Of a stretch of DNA of 64,000 bases, positions 54,275-62,102 are shown piece after piece. The translations under genes were made by a program, and so were the position numbers. Position 1 is the first letter of the stretch, and every line of letters starts with the position of its first letter. The stretch lies in the NCBI GenBank assembly GCA_024434115.1, contig QMIT01000014.1, positions 1-64,000 of the forward strand, read 5' to 3'. The notes beneath the pieces are model-generated. The model was given only the letters and a program-made list of their open reading frames with translations. It was not told where the DNA came from and did not search any database. Source of the DNA: Chloroflexota bacterium (GTDB lineage Bacteria > Chloroflexota > Anaerolineae > Aggregatilineales > J027).

Positions 54275-55747
54275 ATGTCTACTACCCGGCAAACCACTGT
54301 TGTAATCTTCGGCGCTTCGGGTGATCTCACCAATCGTAAGCTGATTCCCGCTTTGTATAATCTCCATCTCAAACACCGCCTGCCAGAAAAATTTTCTGTG
54401 GTGGGGGTGTCACGTTCCCCATTTTCACATGAGGATTTTCGCAGCAAGGTCGAAGAGGGAGTCAAGGAATTTAGCGCGGCGACCTACAACCCCCGACGCT
54501 GGGCCAGATTCGCGGAGTGTATCTATTATCACGCTGGTGACAGTACCAAGCTGGAAGATGTGCATGAATTACACAAGTTCCTGAATGATCTGGAGGATAA
54601 CAAGGCCAATCGGTTGTACTATCTTTCCACTGCCCCCTCGCTGTATATTCCAACAGCGGAAAATCTCGGTCTCACTGAAATGGCCGATGAACGTAATGGC
54701 TGGCGACGACTGATTGTTGAAAAGCCGTTTGGGGTGGATTTGGCATCGGCCCAGCAGTTAAATTGGGCACTCCACAAAATCTTCAAAGAGGAGCAGCTTT
54801 ACCGGATTGACCACTATCTCGGTAAAGAAACCGCTCAAAATATCCTGTTTCTGCGTTTTGCCAACACGATTTTAGAACCCGTGTGGAATCGCAATTATGT
54901 AGACCATGTCCAGATCACCGTTTCGGAAAGCGTAGATGTCGGGCATCGCGCAGGCTATTATGACCAGTCAGGGGTGGTGCGCGATATGTTCCAAAACCAC
55001 CTCTTACAATTGCTGGCGCTGGTCACCAAAGAGCCGCCTTCCTCGCTCGATGCTGATGCGCTGCGAAATGAGAAATCCAAAGTGTTCGCCGCCATTCCTC
55101 CCATTAATCTGAAGGATACAGTCTGGGCACAATATGACGGCTATTGTGGAATAGAAGGGGTTGCCCCCAATTCCCAAACGCCCACGTATGCGGCACTCAA
55201 ACTCTATATCAACAACTGGCGCTGGGAAGGTGTGCCGTTCTATCTACGCTCTGGAAAAGCACTGGCAGCCAAGACCAGCGAGATTAACGTCGTGTTCCGC
55301 CGACCACCACTCAGTATGTTTGAGAATGGCACAGATGAGAGCTTTACCAACAATGTGCTGACGATTCGCATTCAACCCGACGAAGGTACATCACTGAAAT
55401 TTGAGGCCAAGATGCCGGATGCGAATGTGACGCGCTCGGTGGTAATGGATTTTGATTATTCAACATCGTTCGGTGAATGTCTGATCCCCGATGCCTATGA
55501 GCGCCTGCTACATGATGCGCTAAATGGTGACGCCACCCTGTTTACCCGCAGCGACAATATTGAATATGCGTGGAAAATCATTGATCCTGTGATTCATGGT
55601 TGGGAAACTTCGCCCAAAGCGCCGCCATTAGTGACGTATCCGGTTGGGTCTTGGGGACCAAAAGAAGCCGATGATTTGATGGGCAAGGGTCGGGTTTGGT
55701 TGCAACTCGAAGGCATGGATGCTGCAAAAAATGGTGACGCAAAATGA
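54275..55747 (+). CDS. zwf: Glucose-6-phosphate 1-dehydrogenase
   Basis: First step of the oxidative pentose phosphate pathway. The 490-residue protein has the coenzyme motif GASGDLTNRKLIPALYNL at residues 13-30, EKPFGVDLASAQQLN, the active-site RIDHYLGKE with its catalytic His, and EINVVFRRPP in the beta+alpha domain. Length and motifs are normal. The gene follows gnd by 27 bp and overlaps pgl by 4 bp (ATGA). Confidence 0.97.
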   Translation: MSTTRQTTVVIFGASGDLTNRKLIPALYNLHLKHRLPEKFSVVGVSRSPFSHEDFRSKVEEGVKEFSAATYNPRRWARFAECIYYHAGDSTKLEDVHELHKFLNDLEDNKANRLYYLSTAPSLYIPTAENLGLTEMADERNGWRRLIVEKPFGVDLASAQQLNWALHKIFKEEQLYRIDHYLGKETAQNILFLRFANTILEPVWNRNYVDHVQITVSESVDVGHRAGYYDQSGVVRDMFQNHLLQLLALVTKEPPSSLDADALRNEKSKVFAAIPPINLKDTVWAQYDGYCGIEGVAPNSQTPTYAALKLYINNWRWEGVPFYLRSGKALAAKTSEINVVFRRPPLSMFENGTDESFTNNVLTIRIQPDEGTSLKFEAKMPDANVTRSVVMDFDYSTSFGECLIPDAYERLLHDALNGDATLFTRSDNIEYAWKIIDPVIHGWETSPKAPPLVTYPVGSWGPKEADDLMGKGRVWLQLEGMDAAKNGDAK

Positions 55748-56466
55748 GTGAAGTTCGTCGCTATCCAGATGCGAATCATCTTGCCCATGCAGCGGCAGAA
55801 TTGTTCGTGACCCTATCCAAACCCGCCATCAGCGAACAGGGTCGTTTTACAGTGGCCCTCTCAGGTGGTTCAACCCCCAAAGCCCTCTATCAACTGTTGG
55901 CCCGCGAACCCTATGCCAACCAAATTGAATGGCCGCATGTTCATATTTTTTGGGGGGATGAGCGCTGTGTCCCCCCCGATCACCCCGATAGCAACTATCG
56001 CATGGCTCGTGAGGTACTTTTACAATATGTGCCACTACTGCCGGAAAATATCCACCCCATGCACGGGGATATTGATCCTGCACAGGCCTCAGCAGAATAT
56101 GAGCAGCAGTTACGGATTTTTTTTGGCAATGGCTTGCCAGTATTTAATCTTATCTTACTGGGGATGGGGGATGACGGACACACTGCCTCATTATTCCCCG
56201 GTACGGCAGCGATTCACGAACAAAATCGCTGGGTCATCGGCCATTATGTCGAAAAACTGGAAACATGGCGATTGACTCTAACCCCGCCTGTGATTAATGC
56301 GGCGGCGCAGGTCACATTTCTAGTGGCTGGTAAATCTAAAGCCGAACGACTGCGTGATGTTTTGAAAGGCCCGTATCAACCTGATGTACTACCTGCGCAG
56401 ATTGTTAAACCAACCGAGGGCCGATTAGTATGGTTGGTAGATGAAGAGGCCGCCACACTACTTTGA
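55744..56466 (+). CDS. pgl: 6-phosphogluconolactonase
   Basis: Hydrolyses the lactone made by Zwf. The 240-residue DevB-type enzyme has VALSGGSTPKALYQLLA, VHIFWGDERCVPPDHPDSNYRMA, and LLGMGDDGHTASLFPGT, which form the active site. Its ATG overlaps the zwf stop codon, so both are translationally coupled. This is the last gene of the operon; a 7-bp hairpin (56570-56591) follows about 100 bp later without a T-run. Confidence 0.95.
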   Translation: MSEVRRYPDANHLAHAAAELFVTLSKPAISEQGRFTVALSGGSTPKALYQLLAREPYANQIEWPHVHIFWGDERCVPPDHPDSNYRMAREVLLQYVPLLPENIHPMHGDIDPAQASAEYEQQLRIFFGNGLPVFNLILLGMGDDGHTASLFPGTAAIHEQNRWVIGHYVEKLETWRLTLTPPVINAAAQVTFLVAGKSKAERLRDVLKGPYQPDVLPAQIVKPTEGRLVWLVDEEAATLL

Positions 56467-56649
56467 TACGAACGCCTTACGATGATGCAACGTTGATGCT
56501 CCGCTAACGAATTTCTATCACAAACTCCTGTTAAAATGAAAATATCAATTCAATACGTGACTCACGCCATGATTCCTTTGGTGGGGAATCAGTCGGATTT
56601 CTTCAGTAAATTCCATTTAGCACAGCGAGTGTGAGGAGAGGTAAGGATC

Positions 56650-58155
56650 ATGAAACGATTTATCCCGTTGATGGTGGTGGCCGCCCTAGTGATGGCCTTA
56701 TTTGGTCTGGCGAGTCAACCTACATCAGCATCAAGTGAAGTAAACCCAGCAGTGGAGGCAAATCTGCAATCCGGTAATGCCTCGTGGATTGGTGATTTCT
56801 ATAACAATCCCTATTTCATCGAACCGAAGGTCTTGAGTGCCAATACGGGTGTGATTGCCTTTAACTGGGGCACGAATTCACCAGCGAGTGGTGTCCCAGC
56901 CGATGGATTTAGCGTTCGTTGGGGCGCACGGCCTACCTTCGCGGCAGGCACCTATCGGTTCTATATTCTGGCCGATGACGGCATTGCGATTACCTTTGAC
57001 TTCAGCAATACCATCATCAATACGCTTGACAGCCCACAACCGGGTGTAACCTTGACCCGCGATGTCGTTTTGACGGCAGGCACCCACCACATTCAGGTAG
57101 ACTATCGTGAAAATGGCACCAACGCCTTTGTTTATCTGACATGGGCCAATCTTGCCAGCAACCCAACCGGCCCCAATTTCCCGGCTGCATCAACCGGTAC
57201 TAGCAACTATGGAACTGGCAGTACCCCCAGCACGGGCAACAACACCGCAGTGGTCAGCACCAACACCCTCAATGTGCGCTCTGGCCCCGGTACGGAATTC
57301 AGTGTTCTCACGAAGATTTTCCGGGGTAATGCGGTTACCTTACTGGGCCGCAATACCAACGGCACGTGGGCCAAGATTCGTACCGCATCAGGCGTGGAGG
57401 GTTGGGTTTCCACTGCCTTGATTCTGCCCAATGTAGCAATAAGTTCACTTCCTGATCTCTCTGGCTCTGTTGTCAACCCCACACCTATTCCGCCAGTTAC
57501 GGGTAATGCAGCAACAGTTAATACGGGACGTCTGAATGTGCGTCAAGGGCCGGGAACCAACTTCGCGGTGATCACCTTTGTCTCACGTGGCAACGTTGTC
57601 CAGTTATTGGGTCGTACTGCCGATAATTTGTGGTTACTTGTCAAGATTCCGGACGGACGTCAGGGCTGGCTGAGTGCCGCCTACGTCATTACCAATGTAC
57701 CCATTGGCAACTTGCCGATTACGTCCGGCCCAGTGACTACACTACCTACTGCGACACCAGTTGCACCAATAACTAATGTCTGGTATGGTGAGTTTTACAA
57801 CAACAACTCACTGGCCGCTCCGGTTGTATATACCCGCAGTGACAGCGCGGTTGCTTTCAACTGGGGTGCTGGTTCACCCGCTGGCAACATCGGCGTAGAT
57901 AATTTCAGCGCCCGCTTTACCTCGGATGTCTATTTCGCGGCAGGCACCTATCGGTTCACGGTAACAGCGGATGATGGGGTGCGTTTCTTCCTCGACAACG
58001 CTTTTGCGGGGATTGACACGTTCACGGTTACCCAACCAAACGTGACCTTGACGGTGGATATTGCGATTTCCGCTGGTTATCACCGCTTGCAACTGGACTA
58101 TCGTGAATACACCAGCGATGCCTTCCTGTATTTTAGCTGGGTGAAAATCGCCTAA
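56650..58155 (+). CDS. Secreted PA14-SH3b-SH3b-PA14 protein
   Basis: A 501-residue exported protein with signal peptide (KRFIPLMVVAALVMALFGLA, cleavage near residue 28). Two PA14-like modules flank two bacterial SH3b domains: PA14-like A at about 42-180 (WIGDFYNNPYF..FYILADDGIAITFD..QVDYRENGTNAF), SH3b at 198-260 and 290-350 (NTLNVRSGPGTEFSVL and GRLNVRQGPGTNFAVI), and PA14-like B at 376-501 (WYGEFYNNNSL..DDGVRFFLD..QLDYREYTSDAF). PA14 and SH3b modules bind glycans or cell wall. No anchor is visible, so it is probably released or wall-bound. Strong GAGGAGAGG ribosome binding site. Confidence 0.85.
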   Translation: MKRFIPLMVVAALVMALFGLASQPTSASSEVNPAVEANLQSGNASWIGDFYNNPYFIEPKVLSANTGVIAFNWGTNSPASGVPADGFSVRWGARPTFAAGTYRFYILADDGIAITFDFSNTIINTLDSPQPGVTLTRDVVLTAGTHHIQVDYRENGTNAFVYLTWANLASNPTGPNFPAASTGTSNYGTGSTPSTGNNTAVVSTNTLNVRSGPGTEFSVLTKIFRGNAVTLLGRNTNGTWAKIRTASGVEGWVSTALILPNVAISSLPDLSGSVVNPTPIPPVTGNAATVNTGRLNVRQGPGTNFAVITFVSRGNVVQLLGRTADNLWLLVKIPDGRQGWLSAAYVITNVPIGNLPITSGPVTTLPTATPVAPITNVWYGEFYNNNSLAAPVVYTRSDSAVAFNWGAGSPAGNIGVDNFSARFTSDVYFAAGTYRFTVTADDGVRFFLDNAFAGIDTFTVTQPNVTLTVDIAISAGYHRLQLDYREYTSDAFLYFSWVKIA

Positions 58156-58186
58156 GTTCACCTGAATTTCGGTGTAAGTTTGGAAC

Positions 58187-58216
58187 AAGAGGTGGGTATA
58201 TTAACCCGCCTCTTTT
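58187..58216 (+). terminator. Intrinsic terminator after the PA14/SH3b gene
   Basis: AAGAGGTGGGT (58187-58197) pairs with ACCCGCCTCTT (58204-58214) with one G-T pair over a 6-nt loop, followed by T residues. It lies 32 bp after the stop codon. Confidence 0.85.
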
Positions 58217-58278
58217 CATTACGATGTTAGGATTTGTTCAAATCATCCAAGCGTCAGAAAATCATCAGACTACCCCTC

Positions 58279-58307
58279 TTGAATCCGTTTTCATTCCCTG
58301 ATATGCT
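58279..58307 (+). promoter_or_regulatory. Possible promoter of the MFS transporter gene
   Basis: TTGAAT (58279-58284), a 17-bp spacer and TATGCT (58302-58307). A leader of about 105 nt would follow. The rest of the 263-bp gap holds the terminator and nothing else recognised. Confidence 0.45.
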
Positions 58308-58418
58308 GATAATACTCACATAGCGAGCAGACGAAAAAATACTTAATTGCCTGCTTAATCTAAATAGGCCAAAGTTTATTTATCTGCGTGTCTGCCGCAC
58401 ACCAAAAGCTGAGTATAT

Positions 58419-59696
58419 ATGCAACGTACAACTGAGTCCGTTCACTCTGTGGAGCGGGAAAATTTCAACCACCTTGTCCAAGATATTGGTTGGTTTGGAT
58501 TAGCTTTGCCTGCCACCACCCACTTTCTTTCGGCATTCGCTATTCGATTGGGCGCTTCGGCTTCACTGCTGGGCCTCATGGCAGCAATCCCAGCGCTGAT
58601 CGTACTTATTTCAGCAGGATTAGCCGGGCAATGGGCCAAGCGTTATCCTGATTCGATTCATGCCCTCTACTGGCCTGCATTAGGACAGCGGTTTGCGTTT
58701 CTGCTGCCTGCCCTTACGCCGTTTTTACCTACCGAATGGCGACCTTATTGGCTGGTAGCTGCGATTGCAATTCCCGCTTTACCACAGGGGATTTCGACTG
58801 TACTGTTTTTGGTGATGATTCGAGAATCTGTCGAGAAGAGCCGCATTACAACCCTTCTGAGTCGGCGTGCCCTATCGTTGAATCTGGGGGTTGGGATCAG
58901 TGCGTTTGCACTTGGTTTCTGGTTAGATAACGCGCCCTTCCCCTTTAACTATCAAGTCATGTACATGGGGGCGTTCATTTTGGCGCTGGTTAGTCTTTGG
59001 CATGTAAAGCAGACCAAAGTGCTGTTCCATGCCGAGACCCCCGAAGTTGAGGAAAATAAAGAAAGCGTCTGGAAAGCCACTGGTTTTCGTAAGGCTGCAA
59101 TCGTGGCGGGTCTTGCTCATATGACCTTCTTCTCGATTGTGGCGATGACCCCTATGTTTTTAATGAAAAAACTAGGGGCGGATGAAAGTTTCCTCGCGTT
59201 TTATGCGCTAAGTGAGTTGACGGCAGCGGCAATCGTTTCGTTCTATATCACCCGGATCATCAAGCTCTTTGGAAGTCGTAGCTCGGTAGCGATTGGGCTG
59301 ATGGGTACAGGGGTTGCAGCGGCAATTAACGCGATGTCCCCGGCTTTGGCATTTACCCTAATTGGGGGTGCGTTGTCTGGTGCATCGTGGACATTAGCAG
59401 GTAACTCAACCTTCAGTTTTTTCAGTGAAAGCACCCCACTTGAAAACGCGACGCGCTATACACGGGTATATACACAGGTGCTGTTTGCGGCGATGTTTGT
59501 TGGGCCACTGATCGGGAGCAATCTGGTAGACTTGGTGCATATTGATCTTGCCAGTGTGCTGTTGTTTGGTGCGGCCCTACGGTTTATGGCGGGTGCGGTT
59601 ATCCAAGCGGATTTCGATTGGAACTTCCGCCATTGGCATATGCCGTTTTCCCCATCACGCCTGCACAGTGATTTTAGGAATTCAGGGCAGGACTAA
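58419..59696 (+). CDS. MFS transporter
   Basis: A 425-residue membrane protein with about 12 hydrophobic helices and the layout of the major facilitator superfamily: a first half from residue 20 to 200, a polar loop (TEVLFHAETPEVEENKESVWKATG, about 205-228), and a second half. The inter-helix motif after helix 2 (AGQWAKRYPD) is a degenerate form of the RxxxGxxxDR motif. The substrate is unknown; there is no clear drug-efflux or sugar signature. The end overlaps by 23 bp the gene on the other strand. Confidence 0.82.
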   Translation: MQRTTESVHSVERENFNHLVQDIGWFGLALPATTHFLSAFAIRLGASASLLGLMAAIPALIVLISAGLAGQWAKRYPDSIHALYWPALGQRFAFLLPALTPFLPTEWRPYWLVAAIAIPALPQGISTVLFLVMIRESVEKSRITTLLSRRALSLNLGVGISAFALGFWLDNAPFPFNYQVMYMGAFILALVSLWHVKQTKVLFHAETPEVEENKESVWKATGFRKAAIVAGLAHMTFFSIVAMTPMFLMKKLGADESFLAFYALSELTAAAIVSFYITRIIKLFGSRSSVAIGLMGTGVAAAINAMSPALAFTLIGGALSGASWTLAGNSTFSFFSESTPLENATRYTRVYTQVLFAAMFVGPLIGSNLVDLVHIDLASVLLFGAALRFMAGAVIQADFDWNFRHWHMPFSPSRLHSDFRNSGQD

Positions 59697-60690
59697 CCTT
59701 TTCGCCTAAAATCCGAATTCCCACTTCGGGCTTACTGAGGCCGTGTGGTGTACCAAATTCAATGCGGTGCGCCCCGGCCTCAAATAATTGTTCCGCCTGT
59801 CGAATCAAGTCATTTGCATTCCCCGCAAACGCAAAACGATCCAATACATCATCCGAAATCAAATGGGCCGCTGCGTCATATTCGTGGTGATTGGCATGTT
59901 GGCGCAGGCGTTCAATCAGTTCCGGCTCGATATTAACCGTCGGGTCAAGCGTGGCGACCACAGGCAAATAGAGCACTAATGAACGACGGGCAGCATAACG
60001 GGCCTGTGCGCGGTCATCATCGGCTACTGTAACCGCCCCCATGACTACCCCTACCGCGCCAAGAGGACGGCCCGCTTTTTGTTCCCCCCTTGCGATATAT
60101 TGCTGAATAATGGGTACAAGGGCAGGATTGGCTGACCCTCCCACTTTGACCTCATCGGCCAATTCACCTGCCAGCGCACAGAGATTTTGCCCCCATGTGC
60201 CAATCAGCAATGGGATTTTTTGCGAGGGGAGTGGATAAGGCGCGGTGACATGTTCAGCTATTTGATAAATCTGGCCCTGATACCCGCCGGATTGTCCCGC
60301 CAGCGTATAGCGGATGATCTCAATGGCTTCACGGATGGCTTGCAGGGGCGGGGTCAACTCCGTAATGCCGTGTTCGGCTAACCATGCCCCGCGTGCAATC
60401 CCGAGATACACTCCTCCCTGTGCCAACTGTGCCAATAAAGCGGTTTCGGCGGCAATATCCAGCGGGTGGATGCGCGATGGCGAAATGGCAGCGGGACCAA
60501 GTCTTGCGCGAGTGATGTGGGGAGCCATCAACAATAATGGGCCATAACTCGGCTGGAATGGCGCATCGCAGTAAACAGTAACAGCATCAAAATCATATTG
60601 ATTCACCAATTGCGCCAATGCGATATATTGGGCCGGAGTTTTGTCGGTTTGAAAGGCGATGCTGATTTCACGCGGTTTTTGAGAGGCCAT
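59674..60690 (-). CDS. LLM-class flavin/F420-dependent oxidoreductase
   Basis: A 338-residue luciferase-like TIM-barrel oxidoreductase. The pattern SIAFQTDKTPAQYIALAQLVNQYDFDAVTVYCDAPFQPSYGPLLLMAPHITRARLGPAA, then LGIARGAWL and LIGTWGQNLCALAGELADEVKVGG, resembles F420-dependent 5,10-methylene-tetrahydromethanopterin reductase-type proteins, which occur in Chloroflexota and Actinobacteria. Whether it uses F420 or FMN cannot be told from the sequence. It starts with ATG immediately after the TIGR04076 gene (stop codon abuts) in one operon. Confidence 0.85.
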   Translation of the reverse strand: MASQKPREISIAFQTDKTPAQYIALAQLVNQYDFDAVTVYCDAPFQPSYGPLLLMAPHITRARLGPAAISPSRIHPLDIAAETALLAQLAQGGVYLGIARGAWLAEHGITELTPPLQAIREAIEIIRYTLAGQSGGYQGQIYQIAEHVTAPYPLPSQKIPLLIGTWGQNLCALAGELADEVKVGGSANPALVPIIQQYIARGEQKAGRPLGAVGVVMGAVTVADDDRAQARYAARRSLVLYLPVVATLDPTVNIEPELIERLRQHANHHEYDAAAHLISDDVLDRFAFAGNANDLIRQAEQLFEAGAHRIEFGTPHGLSKPEVGIRILGEKVSPALNS

Positions 60691-61008
60691 CTAGGTTAAT
60701 TCATCCGTGTTGAGGGTGCGGCGGGCAATGCGCTCGATTTTCATAATCAACTGCTCGTCGGGATCAGGGCAGGCCACCAATGAATCTTTTTCCATCCAAT
60801 CATTGGGGTGCAATTCGCGCTGTTTGGCAGAAAGCAGGGGCAGCACCGAACTGAGCGCGTAGATGCAAAAATGTTTATTGGCGGGGATATGTAAACGGCT
60901 GCTCTCGGTCAGTTCAAAATAATCTCCAACTTGCAGGCCACATACCGAGCGGCCTTTGATTTCAATTACCGTTACACGCAAATCATAGAGTTCAAATTGG
61001 TCACTCAC
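60691..61008 (-). CDS. TIGR04076 family protein
   Basis: A 105-residue protein. The pattern LYDLRVTVIEIKGRSVCGLQVGDYFELTESSRLHIP, FCIYALSSVLPLLSAKQREL..NDWMEKDSLVACPDPDEQLIMKIERI is that of TIGR04076, a small family with conserved Cys residues found with redox or metal-linked genes; function not known to me. I start at GTG 61008, preceded by AGGGGGCT; the open frame reaches up to 61047. It directly abuts the LLM oxidoreductase gene. Confidence 0.78.
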   Translation of the reverse strand: MSDQFELYDLRVTVIEIKGRSVCGLQVGDYFELTESSRLHIPANKHFCIYALSSVLPLLSAKQRELHPNDWMEKDSLVACPDPDEQLIMKIERIARRTLNTDELT

Positions 61009-61055
61009 TATAAGCCCCCTGTTGGGAAGGCACACCGGAATATACAATCGAGGTG

Positions 61056-61084
61056 ATTATATCCATTAGAACAGAAGGTATAAA
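61056..61084 (-). promoter_or_regulatory. Promoter of the TIGR04076-LLM operon
   Basis: On the minus strand TTTATA (61079-61084), a 17-bp spacer and a perfect TATAAT (61056-61061). The start point would lie about 40 bp before the GTG at 61008. The -35 overlaps the start region of the divergent panC. Confidence 0.6.
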
Positions 61085-61086
61085 CC

Positions 61087-61926
61087 ATGCAGGTTGTCAG
61101 AACCATCGCGGAAGTGCGCCAAATTCGTTGGGCTGACCCAGCACTGACATGGGGACTGGTGCCGACAATGGGGGCGCTGCATGAAGGCCATCTGGCATTG
61201 GTACGGCAGGCATTGGCAGAAAATGATCGCGTGGGAGTCAGCATTTTTGTCAATCCCATTCAGTTTAATCGGCGCGACGACCTCGAAAAATATCCACGCC
61301 CCGTTGAGCGTGATTTAACCATGCTCCAAGCCGAAGGGGTGCATCTCGTCTGGACACCGGATGAAAGTGATATGTACCCAACGGGTTTCCAGACTTACGT
61401 GTCGGTAGAACATGTTTCTCAAGTGTTGGAAGGGGCAGCACGTCCCGGCCATTTTCGCGGCGTAGCGACGGTGGTATCCAAATTATTTAATGTGTTTCAG
61501 CCGACACGCGCTTATTTTGGGCAAAAAGACGCCCAGCAGGTTGCCGTCATTCGTCAAATGGTGCGCGATTTAGCGTTCAATTTGGAGATTATCGCCTGTC
61601 CCACCCTGCGCGAATCCGATGGACTCGCCATGAGCAGCCGCAATGTGCGCCTCAATCCAGCCCAGCGCCAAGCCGCCCCGGTGTTATATCGTGCGTTGAC
61701 CACTGCCCAACAGGAATGGCAGTCGGGTCGCCGTGATGCCGAGCATTTACGTACCACTATGCGGCAAATCATCCAAGCCGAACCATTGGCAAAAGTAGAT
61801 TATGTCAGTGTGGCCGACCCCATTTCATTGCAGGAACTGAATGGCCCGGTTGAAAAAGCCTTGCTGAGTATGGCGGTGTTTTTTGGCGAAGTGCGCCTGA
61901 TTGATAATGTGGTGATTGGAAAATAA
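61087..61926 (+). CDS. panC: Pantothenate synthetase
   Basis: Joins pantoate and beta-alanine with ATP to give pantothenate. The 279-residue protein has the nucleotidyltransferase HIGH-type motif in PTMGALHEGHLALVRQA (about 27-43), VSIFVNPIQF, HFRGVATVVSKLFN, AYFGQKDAQQVAVIRQMV and MSSRNVRL (the KMSKS equivalent). A GAAGG ribosome binding site is near the ATG. PanB and PanE, which make its substrate, are encoded at 8-10 kb; no panD is seen. Confidence 0.97.
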   Translation: MQVVRTIAEVRQIRWADPALTWGLVPTMGALHEGHLALVRQALAENDRVGVSIFVNPIQFNRRDDLEKYPRPVERDLTMLQAEGVHLVWTPDESDMYPTGFQTYVSVEHVSQVLEGAARPGHFRGVATVVSKLFNVFQPTRAYFGQKDAQQVAVIRQMVRDLAFNLEIIACPTLRESDGLAMSSRNVRLNPAQRQAAPVLYRALTTAQQEWQSGRRDAEHLRTTMRQIIQAEPLAKVDYVSVADPISLQELNGPVEKALLSMAVFFGEVRLIDNVVIGK

Positions 61927-62009
61927 TGACCTAGCCAAATGCTATGCTGCCCTAACAACCGGTTTCTAATCGGATTGATACTGTTTGCTGAGTTTACCAT
62001 TCTATATTT

Positions 62010-62034
62010 TGGCAATCGAGTGTTATACTTGCCA
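62010..62034 (+). promoter_or_regulatory. Extended -10 promoter inside an inverted repeat, before the lipoprotein gene
   Basis: TGTTATACT (62021-62029) is an extended -10 (TG, one base, TATACT). It is bracketed by TGGCAA (62010-62015) and TTGCCA (62029-62034), a perfect 6-bp inverted repeat that could be an operator. A 5-bp hairpin (62037-62057) follows in the leader. Confidence 0.5.
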
Positions 62035-62102
62035 GTGGCGCAGGTGGGTAAAGCGCCCCAATAGTATTAATCAAGTTACATTTTGGTTGGAGGGATAGCG
62101 CG

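Noticed and set aside
62030..62060. tRNA-like D-arm (GCGCAGGTGGGTAAAGCGC)
   Set aside because: No matching acceptor, anticodon or T-arm within 90 nt; it is only a short leader hairpin.
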